From positions 124,001 through 188,000 of the forward strand of contig JBAZEO010000001.1 of the NCBI GenBank assembly GCA_041653935.1: a stretch of 64,000 bases of DNA, given 5' to 3'. Source of the stretch: JAYEHL01 sp041653935 (GTDB lineage: Bacteria > Chloroflexota > Dehalococcoidia > E44-bin15). Position 1 is the stretch's first letter; every line of letters begins with the position of its first letter. Below, one piece after another: positions 6,665 through 15,665 of this stretch. A program made the translations under genes and the position numbers. The notes under the pieces were generated by a model, which saw only the letters and a program-made list of their open reading frames with translations, did no database searches and was not told the origin of the DNA.

Positions 6665-9460
6665 TCACTGGGAAATCTGGTAATATATAGTTCCGCTGTA
6701 TGTTGCATCTGTCATGGATATTCCAAGCCTGAGCCATAAGCTGTTATAGGCTTCAATGTTACCGCCCTCTGACGTTATTGTTCCGGTGTCAAATGTCTGG
6801 TATGAGTCTGAGACCATAATCGCTGCGTTAAGAGTATCGTCATCATCGGCCTTCAAGGAAAATTCATTAGCGTCAGGGGTTCCTGACGGGTTTAACGCAG
6901 CACTACCGGACGGGCTTCCGATCCATGTTGTAGACGCTGCTACTTGTTGGCTGTACGCTCCGTTTGATATGTAAGTTGTCGAAATATTGCTCTGGCGGCT
7001 GGGTGCGCTGTCGGAGAAGTCGAGTCCCAGCTCTACGAAACCCCAGTTAACACCGGCGTTATTTACTGCTACTTCCCCATACCATGCCATTGTCAGGTTC
7101 TGCTTCGTCCCTGTGCCGGTATTGAAAGCATTGTCTGTTGCCTTAACGTATATGTGCCACTTGGCAGGGCTTTCAGTATAAGCGGCAACCTTGCCGGGTT
7201 TGAAATGGAATTCAAATATCCCGCTTGTCGCTGTTAGTTCAGGCTGAACACAATGTAACGTTTCAATTGTCCATGTCGTATCGCTGTCCGGATTTATGGT
7301 CCACGCAGGTGATCCTCCGTTTGTCCATGTAAGAATTGCGCAGGTTTGAGTATTCCCTGAGGTGGGCACTTCACCCGCACTGTAAGAGCCATCAGAATCA
7401 TAATATATAGTTACCTTTAAGCTACTTAAATCACTCAGGGTATTACCATCGGTAATGGCTACCTTAATGTTGAATTCTAACTGTGGCGTCATATCGGTGG
7501 TTTCATAAGGTGTGCCTTCGACGGTCCACAGGGCTATCGTGTCGATTGTGGGTTGTGGCGGTATAGATGTAGGCGTAGGTGTAGGCGAGGGAGTGGGTGT
7601 AGGAGTTGGTGTAGCAGTTGGTGTCGCTGTTGGCGTAGTAGTAGGAGTCGCTGTTGGTGTAGCAGTTGGTGTCGATGTTGGTGTAGCAGTGGGTGTAGGT
7701 GTAGTACCGGTGCATGTGTACTTAATTATAACAATACCGGAGCCGCCGGCACCGCCGCTGAATGCGCCGCCGCTTGAAGATCCGGTCGCTCCGCCGCCGC
7801 CGCCGCCGAGGCCATTTGTTCCGTGGTTACCCGCTCCGCGTGTGGGAGGGGCGGAGCCACCGCCGCCGGCACCGCCAGCTCCGCCAGGAGCTTCGTAGCC
7901 GCCACCTCCACCACCACCTGCGTAAGTAACCCATGTGCCTGAAATAACACTGGCAGTTCCAGCACCGCCGCAACCACCTACACTTCCAGTATCGCGACGA
8001 CTTCCAGTAGCACCATCAGCTCCTGCTGCTGAGGCTCCGCCGCCACCGCCGGCACTATAGCCTGAATTGCCATTACCACCTTTGTTGCCCTGTGAAGGAC
8101 TGGTTGACGGTGTGTTACCAGCGCCGCCGAGACCGGCAGAGCTGTATCGGCCTCCACCTCCGGAACCGCCGGCAACGCCATTGTCATTTGGTGTGGGGCT
8201 TGAAGCCCCGCCGCCTCCGCCGGCGGCTGTTATCGTGTCGAAAGAAGAATCTCCACCGCTGCCGCCATTGATAGTATGTACACCTGCGGAACCGCCTGCT
8301 CCAACTATAACTGTGTAAGGCTGTAATGGCGTTACCGTATATGAGCCTGTTCTAAATCCTCCGGCGCCGCCGCCGCCTGCGCCGGCAAAGGCGCTGCCGC
8401 CGTCTTCACCTTCACCGTATCCGCCGATTCCGCCGCCTCCGCCGCCTCCGCCTACTACCAGATACTCAACACTGGTGACACACGCGGGAGGGGTGAAGGT
8501 GAACGATCCTACGCTATCAAAAACTACAAAAGTCTCAGTTCCTTGATATTTGACAATGATAACACCGCAACCGCCGTTTCCGCCTTCTTCATTAATATCT
8601 TCGTCTGCGCCGCCGCCGCCGCCACCGCCGGTAAAGGCTTGCGCAGATGCGCCGCTACTATCACTTCCGCCGTTTCCGCCACCTCCTATGCCTCCCAAGC
8701 CGCCGCTGCCGCTGTAATGAGGACTGCCTCCTCCTCCTCCTCCTCCAAACCAGCCGCCATCACCTACATCGGTGCCGAATATGTCGCCGTAATACACTCC
8801 ATCTCCGCCGTTGCCGCCGTCTTGATATGCGCCATTGGCGCCTGCCGCACTGGCTCCGCCGCCGCCGCCAGCCGCATTCTCCCAAGAGCAGAGTATACCG
8901 CAGAAATAACTCCTTCCGCCGTTATTACCTTGTCCTGTGGTACCTGTGCCTCCGCTATAACTTGATAGTCTAGTTGCGCCTCCTCCTCCAGAGCCTCCGG
9001 CACCGCCAGCGCCCTGTCCGAAAAACGCGTAACCGCCGCCGCCTCCTCCACCACCGATTGCTGTTAGTGAGCTAAATATACTGTTTCCGCCTTTTGTCCC
9101 GTGATTGTTATCGCTGCCTGAACCGCCGGAACCACCAGCCCCAACGGTGACTGTGATTACTTGACCTGGGGTCACGCTATAACCAGGGCTGTAGATCACT
9201 CCGCCGGCACCGCCGCCGCTGCCACAATAGTTATCGATCCCGTTACCGCCGCCGCCGCCGCCGCCCGCAACGACCAGAACTTCTACTGAGGTTACGCCCG
9301 CCGGCACGGTCCATGTTGTACTTGATGTGAATATCTTCTGTGTCGCCTCGGCCTGAGCAGTGCGTGACGAGGTAGCCTGAGGGAACAGGGCAAGAATAAA
9401 AGAAGCGATGACTGTAAAAGCCACTAAAATCGATTTTACCGCAGTTATCTTAATTGACAT
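6665..9460 (-). CDS. Large secreted protein with two glycine-rich modules
   Basis: A 931-residue protein. A signal peptide (about 1-38) is followed by two glycine-rich modules (about 43-300 and 310-590), each opening with a hydrophobic VEVLVVAGGGG or VEYLVVGGGGG strand, a Pro-Thr repeat linker (595-650) encoded by near-identical GGTGTAGGNGTN-type repeats, and a C-terminal beta-type domain (660-931) homologous to the riboswitch-controlled protein at 5264-6271. The first glycine-rich module is also alike in DNA to that of 950-2794, so the modules have been duplicated and shuffled. Ribosome site is weak. Likely an extended surface or matrix protein; no enzyme motif seen. Confidence 0.8.
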   Translation of the reverse strand: MSIKITAVKSILVAFTVIASFILALFPQATSSRTAQAEATQKIFTSSTTWTVPAGVTSVEVLVVAGGGGGGGNGIDNYCGSGGGAGGVIYSPGYSVTPGQVITVTVGAGGSGGSGSDNNHGTKGGNSIFSSLTAIGGGGGGGGYAFFGQGAGGAGGSGGGGATRLSSYSGGTGTTGQGNNGGRSYFCGILCSWENAAGGGGGASAAGANGAYQDGGNGGDGVYYGDIFGTDVGDGGWFGGGGGGGSPHYSGSGGLGGIGGGGNGGSDSSGASAQAFTGGGGGGGADEDINEEGGNGGCGVIIVKYQGTETFVVFDSVGSFTFTPPACVTSVEYLVVGGGGGGGGIGGYGEGEDGGSAFAGAGGGGAGGFRTGSYTVTPLQPYTVIVGAGGSAGVHTINGGSGGDSSFDTITAAGGGGGASSPTPNDNGVAGGSGGGGRYSSAGLGGAGNTPSTSPSQGNKGGNGNSGYSAGGGGGASAAGADGATGSRRDTGSVGGCGGAGTASVISGTWVTYAGGGGGGGYEAPGGAGGAGGGGSAPPTRGAGNHGTNGLGGGGGGATGSSSGGAFSGGAGGSGIVIIKYTCTGTTPTPTATPTSTPTATPTATPTTTPTATPTATPTPTPTPSPTPTPTSIPPQPTIDTIALWTVEGTPYETTDMTPQLEFNIKVAITDGNTLSDLSSLKVTIYYDSDGSYSAGEVPTSGNTQTCAILTWTNGGSPAWTINPDSDTTWTIETLHCVQPELTATSGIFEFHFKPGKVAAYTESPAKWHIYVKATDNAFNTGTGTKQNLTMAWYGEVAVNNAGVNWGFVELGLDFSDSAPSRQSNISTTYISNGAYSQQVAASTTWIGSPSGSAALNPSGTPDANEFSLKADDDDTLNAAIMVSDSYQTFDTGTITSEGGNIEAYNSLWLRLGISMTDATYSGTIYYQISQ

Positions 9461-9682
9461 AATTTCAAATCAAATCCAGATATGATAAAGTATTCGCTTA
9501 TCTTTATGATTTGGTGGTTCTGTATCTGTAATATTATTATAAGGGGTCAAAATTACAAAAATCAATCCCCTTTAAAAAGCATATTATTTTAAGTGATTTT
9601 TATGCACCAGAAAAAGTTAATCTTAAATTAAAATGATGGTGTTCAGGTAGTACAAAACGTATCTGGAAAGTCAAATATGAGG

Positions 9683-11836
9683 CTATTTCTTAGTTTTCTT
9701 AACGGGCGCTTTGTTCCCGCTTTTGAGTTTAGTTATGTCTCTGATAATATCGCAAACTTGAGTTTGACCATTTCTTGTGATTGGGAAGCCCGTTACTTCC
9801 ACAATAACGCGCGAGCCTTTCTTATTTGTAAGCTCCACTTCAACAGGCTTGTTGGCTTTGCCTTTTTTAAGTTCCTTCAACCCATCAATGATTATCGGCA
9901 GGCGTTTCTCACCGACTAAACCTATATCGAGGATACTTTTGCCGATGTAGTCTTTACTCTTGATGTTAAATAGTTCTTCCGCTCTCTTATTTAGAGCTAG
10001 TATTTTCCCTTCGATATTGTGGACAAACATGGCGTCAGGCGCGTTCTCAAGAAAGGCATCAAGATTTTCCTCACATTCGCGCACTTCCTCTTCCATTTTC
10101 TTACGTTCGGAGATCTCTATACCGACACCTGCAAGGTATATCTTATCGTTCAATGTTACACGGGAACCTGTGAGATGGTATGGTACAATGCGTCCGCTTT
10201 TCGCTATAGCGTTAACTTCTACGCTATCTTTACCATTGCTGAATACAGTCTCAATTTTTTGCTGAATTAGCGCCCTGTCTTTCTTGCTGAAAAGATTTAA
10301 CGCGTTCATTTTTGATAGCTCTTTTGATGAATATTCCGTCTCTGTTTCAAGATTCTTGTTCCATTTGACAAAGTTGCCCTTTGTATCGATCAGGTAGAAG
10401 ACGCCCGGGAGGCTGTTGATTGTAGCTTCAGAGAAGTCCTTCTCCTCCAGCAATGCCTCATCGGCCTTCTTGCGCTTGGTGATATCAACCCATATAGAAA
10501 GATAGCAGGAAAGCTTATCGTTTTTCATGACGATTTTGGTCGTTACTTCTACCCAGAATAATTTCCCGTTCTTTTTTTTCATGGGCAGTTCCAGTTTCTG
10601 CACACTGTCCATGAGGGCTTGCCCGGTATGTTGTATCATCCTTTTTGTGGCTTCCTCGGTCCAGTAAGGGTACGGGACTTTTTTACCCAGAAGCTCGGAT
10701 AGGCTGTAGCCCGTCAATTTTTCTAATGCGGGGTTTGCATATTTTATCGCTGTGTTTGGCTCGGCTACAAGAATGGGATAAGGCGCATTGTCCAGGAGGT
10801 TGGAACTGAATTCTTCACTTTCCTTAACCGCTTCCAGAAGTTTAAGTTCGGTAATATCTGTAGCCATAATGCCAAGGCCGTTACCCACTTTGAATATCCT
10901 GGCTGAAACTCTCATATCGCCGAATGCGGGGTCCACGGCGACGTCGTTTAATTCCAGCGGTCTTCCTGTGCTTAGCACTTCCAGATATTGCTTATGGCGT
11001 CCGCTTGCTTTGACGACAGGCATGATTGATAAGAGGTTTTTCCCGATATAGTCTTTCTTGCCGGTGCCGGCAGGGAGGTGCCTTATGGCGGTCTTATTTA
11101 TTTCTACAACATTTAATTCTGCATCCAGGAGTATAAAAATATCATTTGATGAGTCCATAATGCGGCGCAGTTTTTCTTCTGCCTGGTATAAGGATTCTTC
11201 CGTCTTATTGCGCGCGTTATCGGATTTAGCCAGATGATCAATGCGCTGGCGCAGCTCTATCAGCTCCGACATCAGCTGATCCGTTGCTTTGGATTCCTGA
11301 CTTGTTGACTGGCTGTCGAGGCTATGGAGAATCTTGAGTATAGCATTCTCTTGGAACGGCTTTTGAATTATAAATAATGGGCCTGCCGCAAGCGTGTCTA
11401 TAGCAATAGGATCATCTCCCTGCCTGGTGCTGATTACAATTATTGCCTTTTTGTCGCTGGTCCTGATTTCTGAAATGATCTCGGCGTTTGTGACTGTAGC
11501 CGGCTTAGAAATTACAAAAATAAAGGAATACTTTACCAACTCAAGTTCTTTATAAGCTCGTTCCGGATTTCTAACAGTTGTGACTTTGAAATTCTCCCTG
11601 GTGGTGATCAGGTTGTTGATCTCCAGAGTGTCCATATCGTCACCGATAAGCAGGATATTTCTCTCAATAACTTGCGATTTATTGGCGAACCAGCTATCGA
11701 GCACGGTCTTATTGAAACGCCAGTGGCCGCCTAACTTATACGCTGGTATTTCACCCAGTTGCGCCAGTTTATAAAGGGTCATATAGCTGAGCTTCAAGTA
11801 CTCAGAAGCTTCCTTTGTTGTCATCAGTTCGCTCAT
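9683..11836 (-). CDS. HTH, pseudo-receiver and four-PAS regulatory protein
   Basis: A 717-residue cytoplasmic protein. Residues 1-55 are an excisionase/MerR-type helix-turn-helix (TTKEASEYLKLSYMTLYKLA, then WRF). Residues 60-175 look like a response-regulator receiver that has lost the phosphoacceptor Asp (Ile at that place) but kept the QKPF lysine region. Four PAS domains follow (about 205-330, 338-460, 463-580, 583-705), joined by the usual DITKRKKAD-type linkers. There is no kinase, cyclase or phosphodiesterase domain; the protein ends in Lys-rich sequence after the last PAS. It is therefore probably a DNA-binding sensor whose output is the N-terminal HTH. Signal and targets unknown. Confidence 0.8.
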   Translation of the reverse strand: MSELMTTKEASEYLKLSYMTLYKLAQLGEIPAYKLGGHWRFNKTVLDSWFANKSQVIERNILLIGDDMDTLEINNLITTRENFKVTTVRNPERAYKELELVKYSFIFVISKPATVTNAEIISEIRTSDKKAIIVISTRQGDDPIAIDTLAAGPLFIIQKPFQENAILKILHSLDSQSTSQESKATDQLMSELIELRQRIDHLAKSDNARNKTEESLYQAEEKLRRIMDSSNDIFILLDAELNVVEINKTAIRHLPAGTGKKDYIGKNLLSIMPVVKASGRHKQYLEVLSTGRPLELNDVAVDPAFGDMRVSARIFKVGNGLGIMATDITELKLLEAVKESEEFSSNLLDNAPYPILVAEPNTAIKYANPALEKLTGYSLSELLGKKVPYPYWTEEATKRMIQHTGQALMDSVQKLELPMKKKNGKLFWVEVTTKIVMKNDKLSCYLSIWVDITKRKKADEALLEEKDFSEATINSLPGVFYLIDTKGNFVKWNKNLETETEYSSKELSKMNALNLFSKKDRALIQQKIETVFSNGKDSVEVNAIAKSGRIVPYHLTGSRVTLNDKIYLAGVGIEISERKKMEEEVRECEENLDAFLENAPDAMFVHNIEGKILALNKRAEELFNIKSKDYIGKSILDIGLVGEKRLPIIIDGLKELKKGKANKPVEVELTNKKGSRVIVEVTGFPITRNGQTQVCDIIRDITKLKSGNKAPVKKTKK

Positions 11837-12084
11837 GTAATAAGTCCTTTAAGAGATGTTATAGTATAAAATTTATGAATAATGATTAATAAATTTTGGA
11901 GAATCTATACTTAGGGTATCATATCACTATCACAGAGTGTGAGCAATACAATCTAAACTAATTTGTCAAAGGTTGCTGCGAATCGCGGCTATCTGTAGAA
12001 TCAAGAAATCTTTATGAATAAGTGGATTATCTTAATTTCCGTTGGAACAGTAACGGGATACTGGTTTATAGCAGTTTATATTGA

Positions 12085-12090
12085 TATAAT
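12085..12090 (+). promoter_or_regulatory. Likely -10 element of the Crp/Fnr gene
   Basis: TATAAT occurs 38 bases upstream of the ATG at 12128, preceded by TTGA (extended context). No convincing -35 box is seen, so it may be an activator-dependent promoter. The 291-base gap from 11837 holds nothing else I can name. Confidence 0.4.
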
Positions 12091-12127
12091 ATTGCTCTGA
12101 TAGCATATATGGAACATCTTTAAATCA

Positions 12128-12802
12128 ATGTCTAAGTTAGCCGATTTTCTGAAGTCAACCCCATATTTTAACAACCTCTCAGGCAAGGGTGAGCTTGACC
12201 GCGTCGGTAAATACGTATTTGAGAGAAAAGTAGAGAAGGGCGAGCTGGTACTTGCTGAAGGAGAGCAACCTCAGGCTTTGTATTTTGTAGTCGCTGGCGC
12301 AGTTAAAATGTTTAAGACGTCGCCAGAGGGCAAGGAACAGATATTCCTCATCGTATATAGCGGCAGCTCCTTTAATGACGTCGCGGTATTTGATGGAGGC
12401 CGCAATCCCGTCAGCGCGCAGGCAATGGTGGCTTCAGTGTTGTACGGTATACGTAAAAGTGATATCGAGATCATCATTAAGGAAAATCCCAATGTAGCGG
12501 TCAATGTCAGCAAAGTCCTTGCAGGAAAGGTGAGGCAATTGGCCGGGCTGGTCGAAGACCTGTCTTTCAAAAGTGTGACGGGAAGGGTTGCTAAAATATT
12601 GATAGAGAACTCGACTGATGGCAACAGGGAACGACAGCGGCTCACTCAGCAGGATATGGCGGCCATGGCTGGAACAGCTCGCGAGGTCGTGGGCCGGGCC
12701 CTGAAATCGCTTGAAGATGACGGCGTGATAAAGATGGATCGGCATCGTATTGTTATCAAGGATATCGGTATACTGAAGGGCATTGCAGGGGCAAACTTAT
12801 GA
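12128..12802 (+). CDS. Crp/Fnr-family transcription regulator
   Basis: A 224-residue protein of the usual family length. Residues 15-125 are a cyclic-nucleotide-binding-type beta barrel (VEKGELVLAEGEQPQALYFV, GKEQIF, DVAVFDGG), followed by the dimerisation helix and a winged HTH at about 150-215 with the family recognition helix (LTQQDMAAMAGTAREVVGRAL). No N-terminal Cys set for an Fe-S cluster, so it is not a classic FNR oxygen sensor; effector unknown. A ferredoxin gene follows at 62 bases, consistent with redox or energy-metabolism control, but that link is inference. Confidence 0.9.
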   Translation: MSKLADFLKSTPYFNNLSGKGELDRVGKYVFERKVEKGELVLAEGEQPQALYFVVAGAVKMFKTSPEGKEQIFLIVYSGSSFNDVAVFDGGRNPVSAQAMVASVLYGIRKSDIEIIIKENPNVAVNVSKVLAGKVRQLAGLVEDLSFKSVTGRVAKILIENSTDGNRERQRLTQQDMAAMAGTAREVVGRALKSLEDDGVIKMDRHRIVIKDIGILKGIAGANL

Positions 12803-12863
12803 GACAAATGTCATATTCTATATGCAGGGTTGGTGTTAGCATTTGGTTTGGGAGGGCGGGACA

Positions 12864-13073
12864 ATGGTGATTGAAATGCCGAAAATCGACCTGGATAAAT
12901 GTGACGGGTGCGGCCTTTGTGTAGACGTATGCCGCTGCAAGGCTATAGTTTTTGTCGATGGCGTGGTCACAATTATCGAATCTAAGCTCTGCGGCTGGTG
13001 CCTTCAGTGTGAACTGATCTGCCCGCGGAATGCGATATATTGCCCGTATGAAATAGTAATCGAGAAGCATTAA
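12864..13073 (+). CDS. Small two-[4Fe-4S] ferredoxin
   Basis: A 69-residue protein starting at the ATG 8 bases after GGAGG; a TTG further upstream is less likely. Two four-cysteine motifs are visible: CDGCGLCVDVC (last Cys followed by R, C rather than P) and CGWCLQCELICP. Such proteins carry low-potential electrons between oxidoreductases in anaerobes. The first motif has an extra Cys in place of the usual Pro. It lies between a Crp/Fnr regulator and a small zinc-site protein, so its redox partner is not evident from the neighbours. Confidence 0.9.
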   Translation: MVIEMPKIDLDKCDGCGLCVDVCRCKAIVFVDGVVTIIESKLCGWCLQCELICPRNAIYCPYEIVIEKH

Positions 13074-13223
13074 CCTCTATATCCCCTGGCTAATTTAAAA
13101 GTCCTGTCAGTATAACCTCTCTGTTAATCATGTGTGCGCCCACCCATAAAATGGGACAAAAATCACATACAGATATGTAATGTCGATGTAGAATATTCGT
13201 GATAAAAGAGAAGGGGGTGCGCC

Positions 13224-13481
13224 ATGAAGAGGAATATTGCAATAGCCCCCCGGGTTGATAAGGAACCGTTTGAGAAAAGAGGCTTAATCTGTAGCCATTA
13301 CTGGTTTATAGAAAAAGCTACGGGACCGACTAGCAGGGGGGAATGTAAGTATTGTGGCACGAGGAAGGATTTCTCGAACTTCATTCCTGATTTAAGATGG
13401 GATACGGGTGTTTTCAGCAAGCCTGAATCGGGATTGCCGGTGATTGATGAGATCAATAAAGAAGGCGTGTCAGCGAATTAA
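13224..13481 (+). CDS. Small conserved protein with Cys/His metal site
   Basis: An 85-residue protein with a good ribosome site (AGAAGGGGG, 7 bases before ATG). The segment ICSHYWFIEKATGP-S-G-CKYCG has the spacing Cys-x-His...Cys-x2-Cys, a likely zinc site. I recall similar short proteins as common in Chloroflexota, but I assign no function. The 150-base gap before it carries no other gene. Confidence 0.7.
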   Translation: MKRNIAIAPRVDKEPFEKRGLICSHYWFIEKATGPTSRGECKYCGTRKDFSNFIPDLRWDTGVFSKPESGLPVIDEINKEGVSAN

Positions 13482-13529
13482 AAAGTATATAATATTGAGT
13501 ATTACACGCATTTAATATGGGGGCTTTAA

Positions 13530-14051
13530 GTGGATATAAAGATTTATACAACGCCGACATGTGGTTATTGCAAGATGGCAAAGAAGTATCTCTCGGAGAG
13601 AGGGATACAGTATATCGAATATGACGTATCTAGTGACAAAGGGTCTGCGGATGAGATGGTTAAACTCACCGGCCAGATGGGAGTGCCGGTCATAGTTGTT
13701 GATGGCCAGGTTATTGTAGGATTCGACAGGCAAAAGCTGGAGCAATTGCTTGCTAAAGGCGGCAGCGATAATCGGCCGCGGTTCGGGTTGAAGGTTGCGG
13801 ATGCCAGCAAGGTTACAAGGAAGATGGGTGGATTGCCCGTTTTTGGAGCGCTTGTCGGTTCTGTTGCTCCCGCCTCGCCAGCTGAGCGCGCCGGGATAAA
13901 AGAAGGAGACATCATCACTGAAATAAATATGAGGCCGATACGAGGAGCGGATGATTTAGAGAAAGCTCTGGCCAACCTGCGCCAGGGAGGAAGGGTAACT
14001 ATCATATTGCAGAGGGGGCAGCAGGAGCTACAGACAGAAGTCGTGATATAA
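13530..14051 (+). CDS. Glutaredoxin-PDZ fusion protein
   Basis: A 173-residue protein with a GTG start. Residues 1-75 are a glutaredoxin-like thioredoxin fold with the CGYC active site (TTPTCGYCKMAKKYL) and the cis-Pro motif GVPVIVVDG. Residues 85-173 are a PDZ domain (APASPAERAGIKEGDIITEI) of the kind found in HtrA-type proteases, but there is no protease part. No signal peptide is visible, so it should be cytoplasmic. The fusion suggests a thiol oxidoreductase delivered to protein C-termini; substrate unknown. A strong terminator follows, so it ends its transcript. Confidence 0.85.
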   Translation: MDIKIYTTPTCGYCKMAKKYLSERGIQYIEYDVSSDKGSADEMVKLTGQMGVPVIVVDGQVIVGFDRQKLEQLLAKGGSDNRPRFGLKVADASKVTRKMGGLPVFGALVGSVAPASPAERAGIKEGDIITEINMRPIRGADDLEKALANLRQGGRVTIILQRGQQELQTEVVI

Positions 14052-14072
14052 ATTAGGTTTTGTTCTTTACAA

Positions 14073-14105
14073 GGGGCCGATTATCATATGGCATCGGCCC
14101 CTTTT
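14073..14105 (+). terminator. Intrinsic terminator after the Grx-PDZ gene
   Basis: A 9-bp stem GGGGCCGAT / ATCGGCCCC followed by TTTT, 22 bases after the stop codon. Confidence 0.85.
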
Positions 14106-14220
14106 CATTTGATGGAGGGTCTAATTGCCAAGTTCTTTACTGATGGATTTTATGATAAGCTTCTGTTATATTGGTTGACTATTCAGGTCTATTGTATTAA
14201 ATAGACATTGGTGAGACAGT

Positions 14221-15570
14221 ATGAAAAAAGGTAAAGAACCTCAAAAAGACCTGTTTGATTTGCAGCGGGACAAAGAATTTAAGCAGGGGGCGCCGCTGGC
14301 GGCAAGGATGCGGCCGCAAAGTCTCGCTTATTTCTTGGGGCAGGAACATCTGGTTGGTGAGGGGAGGGCTCTGCGCAAGAGCATCGAATCGGACCAATTG
14401 TCCTCCATGATATTGTGGGGACCGCCGGGAAGCGGCAAGACCACATTGGCGCTTATCATTGCTGGCATCACAAAGTCGCACTTTTCTCCCGTCTCTGCAG
14501 TAAGCTCCGGAGTGGCTGACCTGCGCCGTGTTATCGACGAAGCCAAGGATAGGCGTGGTTTGCATGGGCAAAGGACAATCCTTTTTATCGACGAAATTCA
14601 CCGCTTTAATAAGTCTCAGCAGGATACTGTCCTGCCATTTGTAGAAGATGGCACAGTGACTCTTATCGGGGCTACCACTGAGAACCCGTCCTTTGAGGTA
14701 ATATCACCGCTTCTCTCTAGGTGCAGGGTATTTGTTCTTAGACCGCTGAATGATGACCAGGTGCGGCTCATTGTGGAACGGGCGATAAAAGATAAAGAAA
14801 AGGGAATGGGTAAACTGAATCTGGATCTGGATGCAGACGCAATCGATTTCCTGGTCACCATGGCGAACGGGGATGCCAGGGTTGCTTTGAATGCTCTGGA
14901 GATGGCAGCTTTATCTACCAAGCCTGATAGTGATGGCGAAAGAAAGATTGCTATTTCCACTATCGAGGATGTTATCCAGCATCGCGCTTTGCTTTACGAT
15001 AAGAATGGAGAAGAACATTATAATCTAATATCTGCTTTACATAAGTCTCTACGCGGTTCGGATCCGGATGCCGCCTTATACTGGCTGGGCCGGATGCTGG
15101 AGGCGGGAGAGGATCCTCTTTATATAGTTCGCAGGCTGATTAGATTTGCCTCCGAAGATGTTGGATTAGCCGATCCTCAGGCGCTCGTTGTGGCGGTTGC
15201 GGCGCAGCAGGCTGTACACTTTATTGGCATGCCTGAGGGTAACCTGGCTCTGGCAGAGGCGGTGGTCTATCTGGCCACTGCGCCCAAGAGCAATTCATTG
15301 TATACTGCTTATTCGCGAGTTCAGCAGGACGTGCAGCACACACGGAACGAGCCGGTTCCGCTACATTTGCGGAATGCCGTGACCAATCTTATGAAAAATG
15401 AAGGATACGGCAAGGGATATAAATATGCGCATGATTATCCGGGGCACTTTGTAAAACAGCAGAACCTGCCGGATTCGATAAAAGATAAACGATATTATAT
15501 CCCCAGCGATCAGGGTGATGAGTCGGAGGTTGCGGACCGGCTTAAGTCGTTGCGGGATAAAAAACAATGA
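14221..15570 (+). CDS. rarA: Replication-associated recombination ATPase RarA
   Basis: A 449-residue AAA+ ATPase of normal RarA/MgsA length. Walker A GPPGSGKTTLA (about residue 63), Walker B TILFIDEIHRF, sensor-1 GATTENPSFE, and the C-terminal tetramerisation part with ALYWLGRMLEAGEDPLYI and the late YPGHFVKQQNLP motif are all present. RarA works at stalled replication forks with SSB and clamp-loader-like activity. It is a stand-alone gene after a terminator; nothing unusual is seen. Confidence 0.95.
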   Translation: MKKGKEPQKDLFDLQRDKEFKQGAPLAARMRPQSLAYFLGQEHLVGEGRALRKSIESDQLSSMILWGPPGSGKTTLALIIAGITKSHFSPVSAVSSGVADLRRVIDEAKDRRGLHGQRTILFIDEIHRFNKSQQDTVLPFVEDGTVTLIGATTENPSFEVISPLLSRCRVFVLRPLNDDQVRLIVERAIKDKEKGMGKLNLDLDADAIDFLVTMANGDARVALNALEMAALSTKPDSDGERKIAISTIEDVIQHRALLYDKNGEEHYNLISALHKSLRGSDPDAALYWLGRMLEAGEDPLYIVRRLIRFASEDVGLADPQALVVAVAAQQAVHFIGMPEGNLALAEAVVYLATAPKSNSLYTAYSRVQQDVQHTRNEPVPLHLRNAVTNLMKNEGYGKGYKYAHDYPGHFVKQQNLPDSIKDKRYYIPSDQGDESEVADRLKSLRDKKQ

Positions 15571-15665
15571 TTGCATGATGTCGTCGACTTATTACCATTG
15601 GAGACCTGACAAAAATTGTTGCCGTCCGTCTTTTATAAGTAAGAGCGAAAGAGGGCGGCGAATTC

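Noticed and set aside
7560..7710. Tandem GTAGGN-type repeats, possible CRISPR or satellite
   Set aside because: They encode the in-frame Pro-Thr linker of the 6665-9460 protein and have no spacers.
9677..9919. Plus-strand 80-codon frame beginning inside the PAS gene
   Set aside because: Antisense to the last PAS domain and without a ribosome site; a shadow frame.
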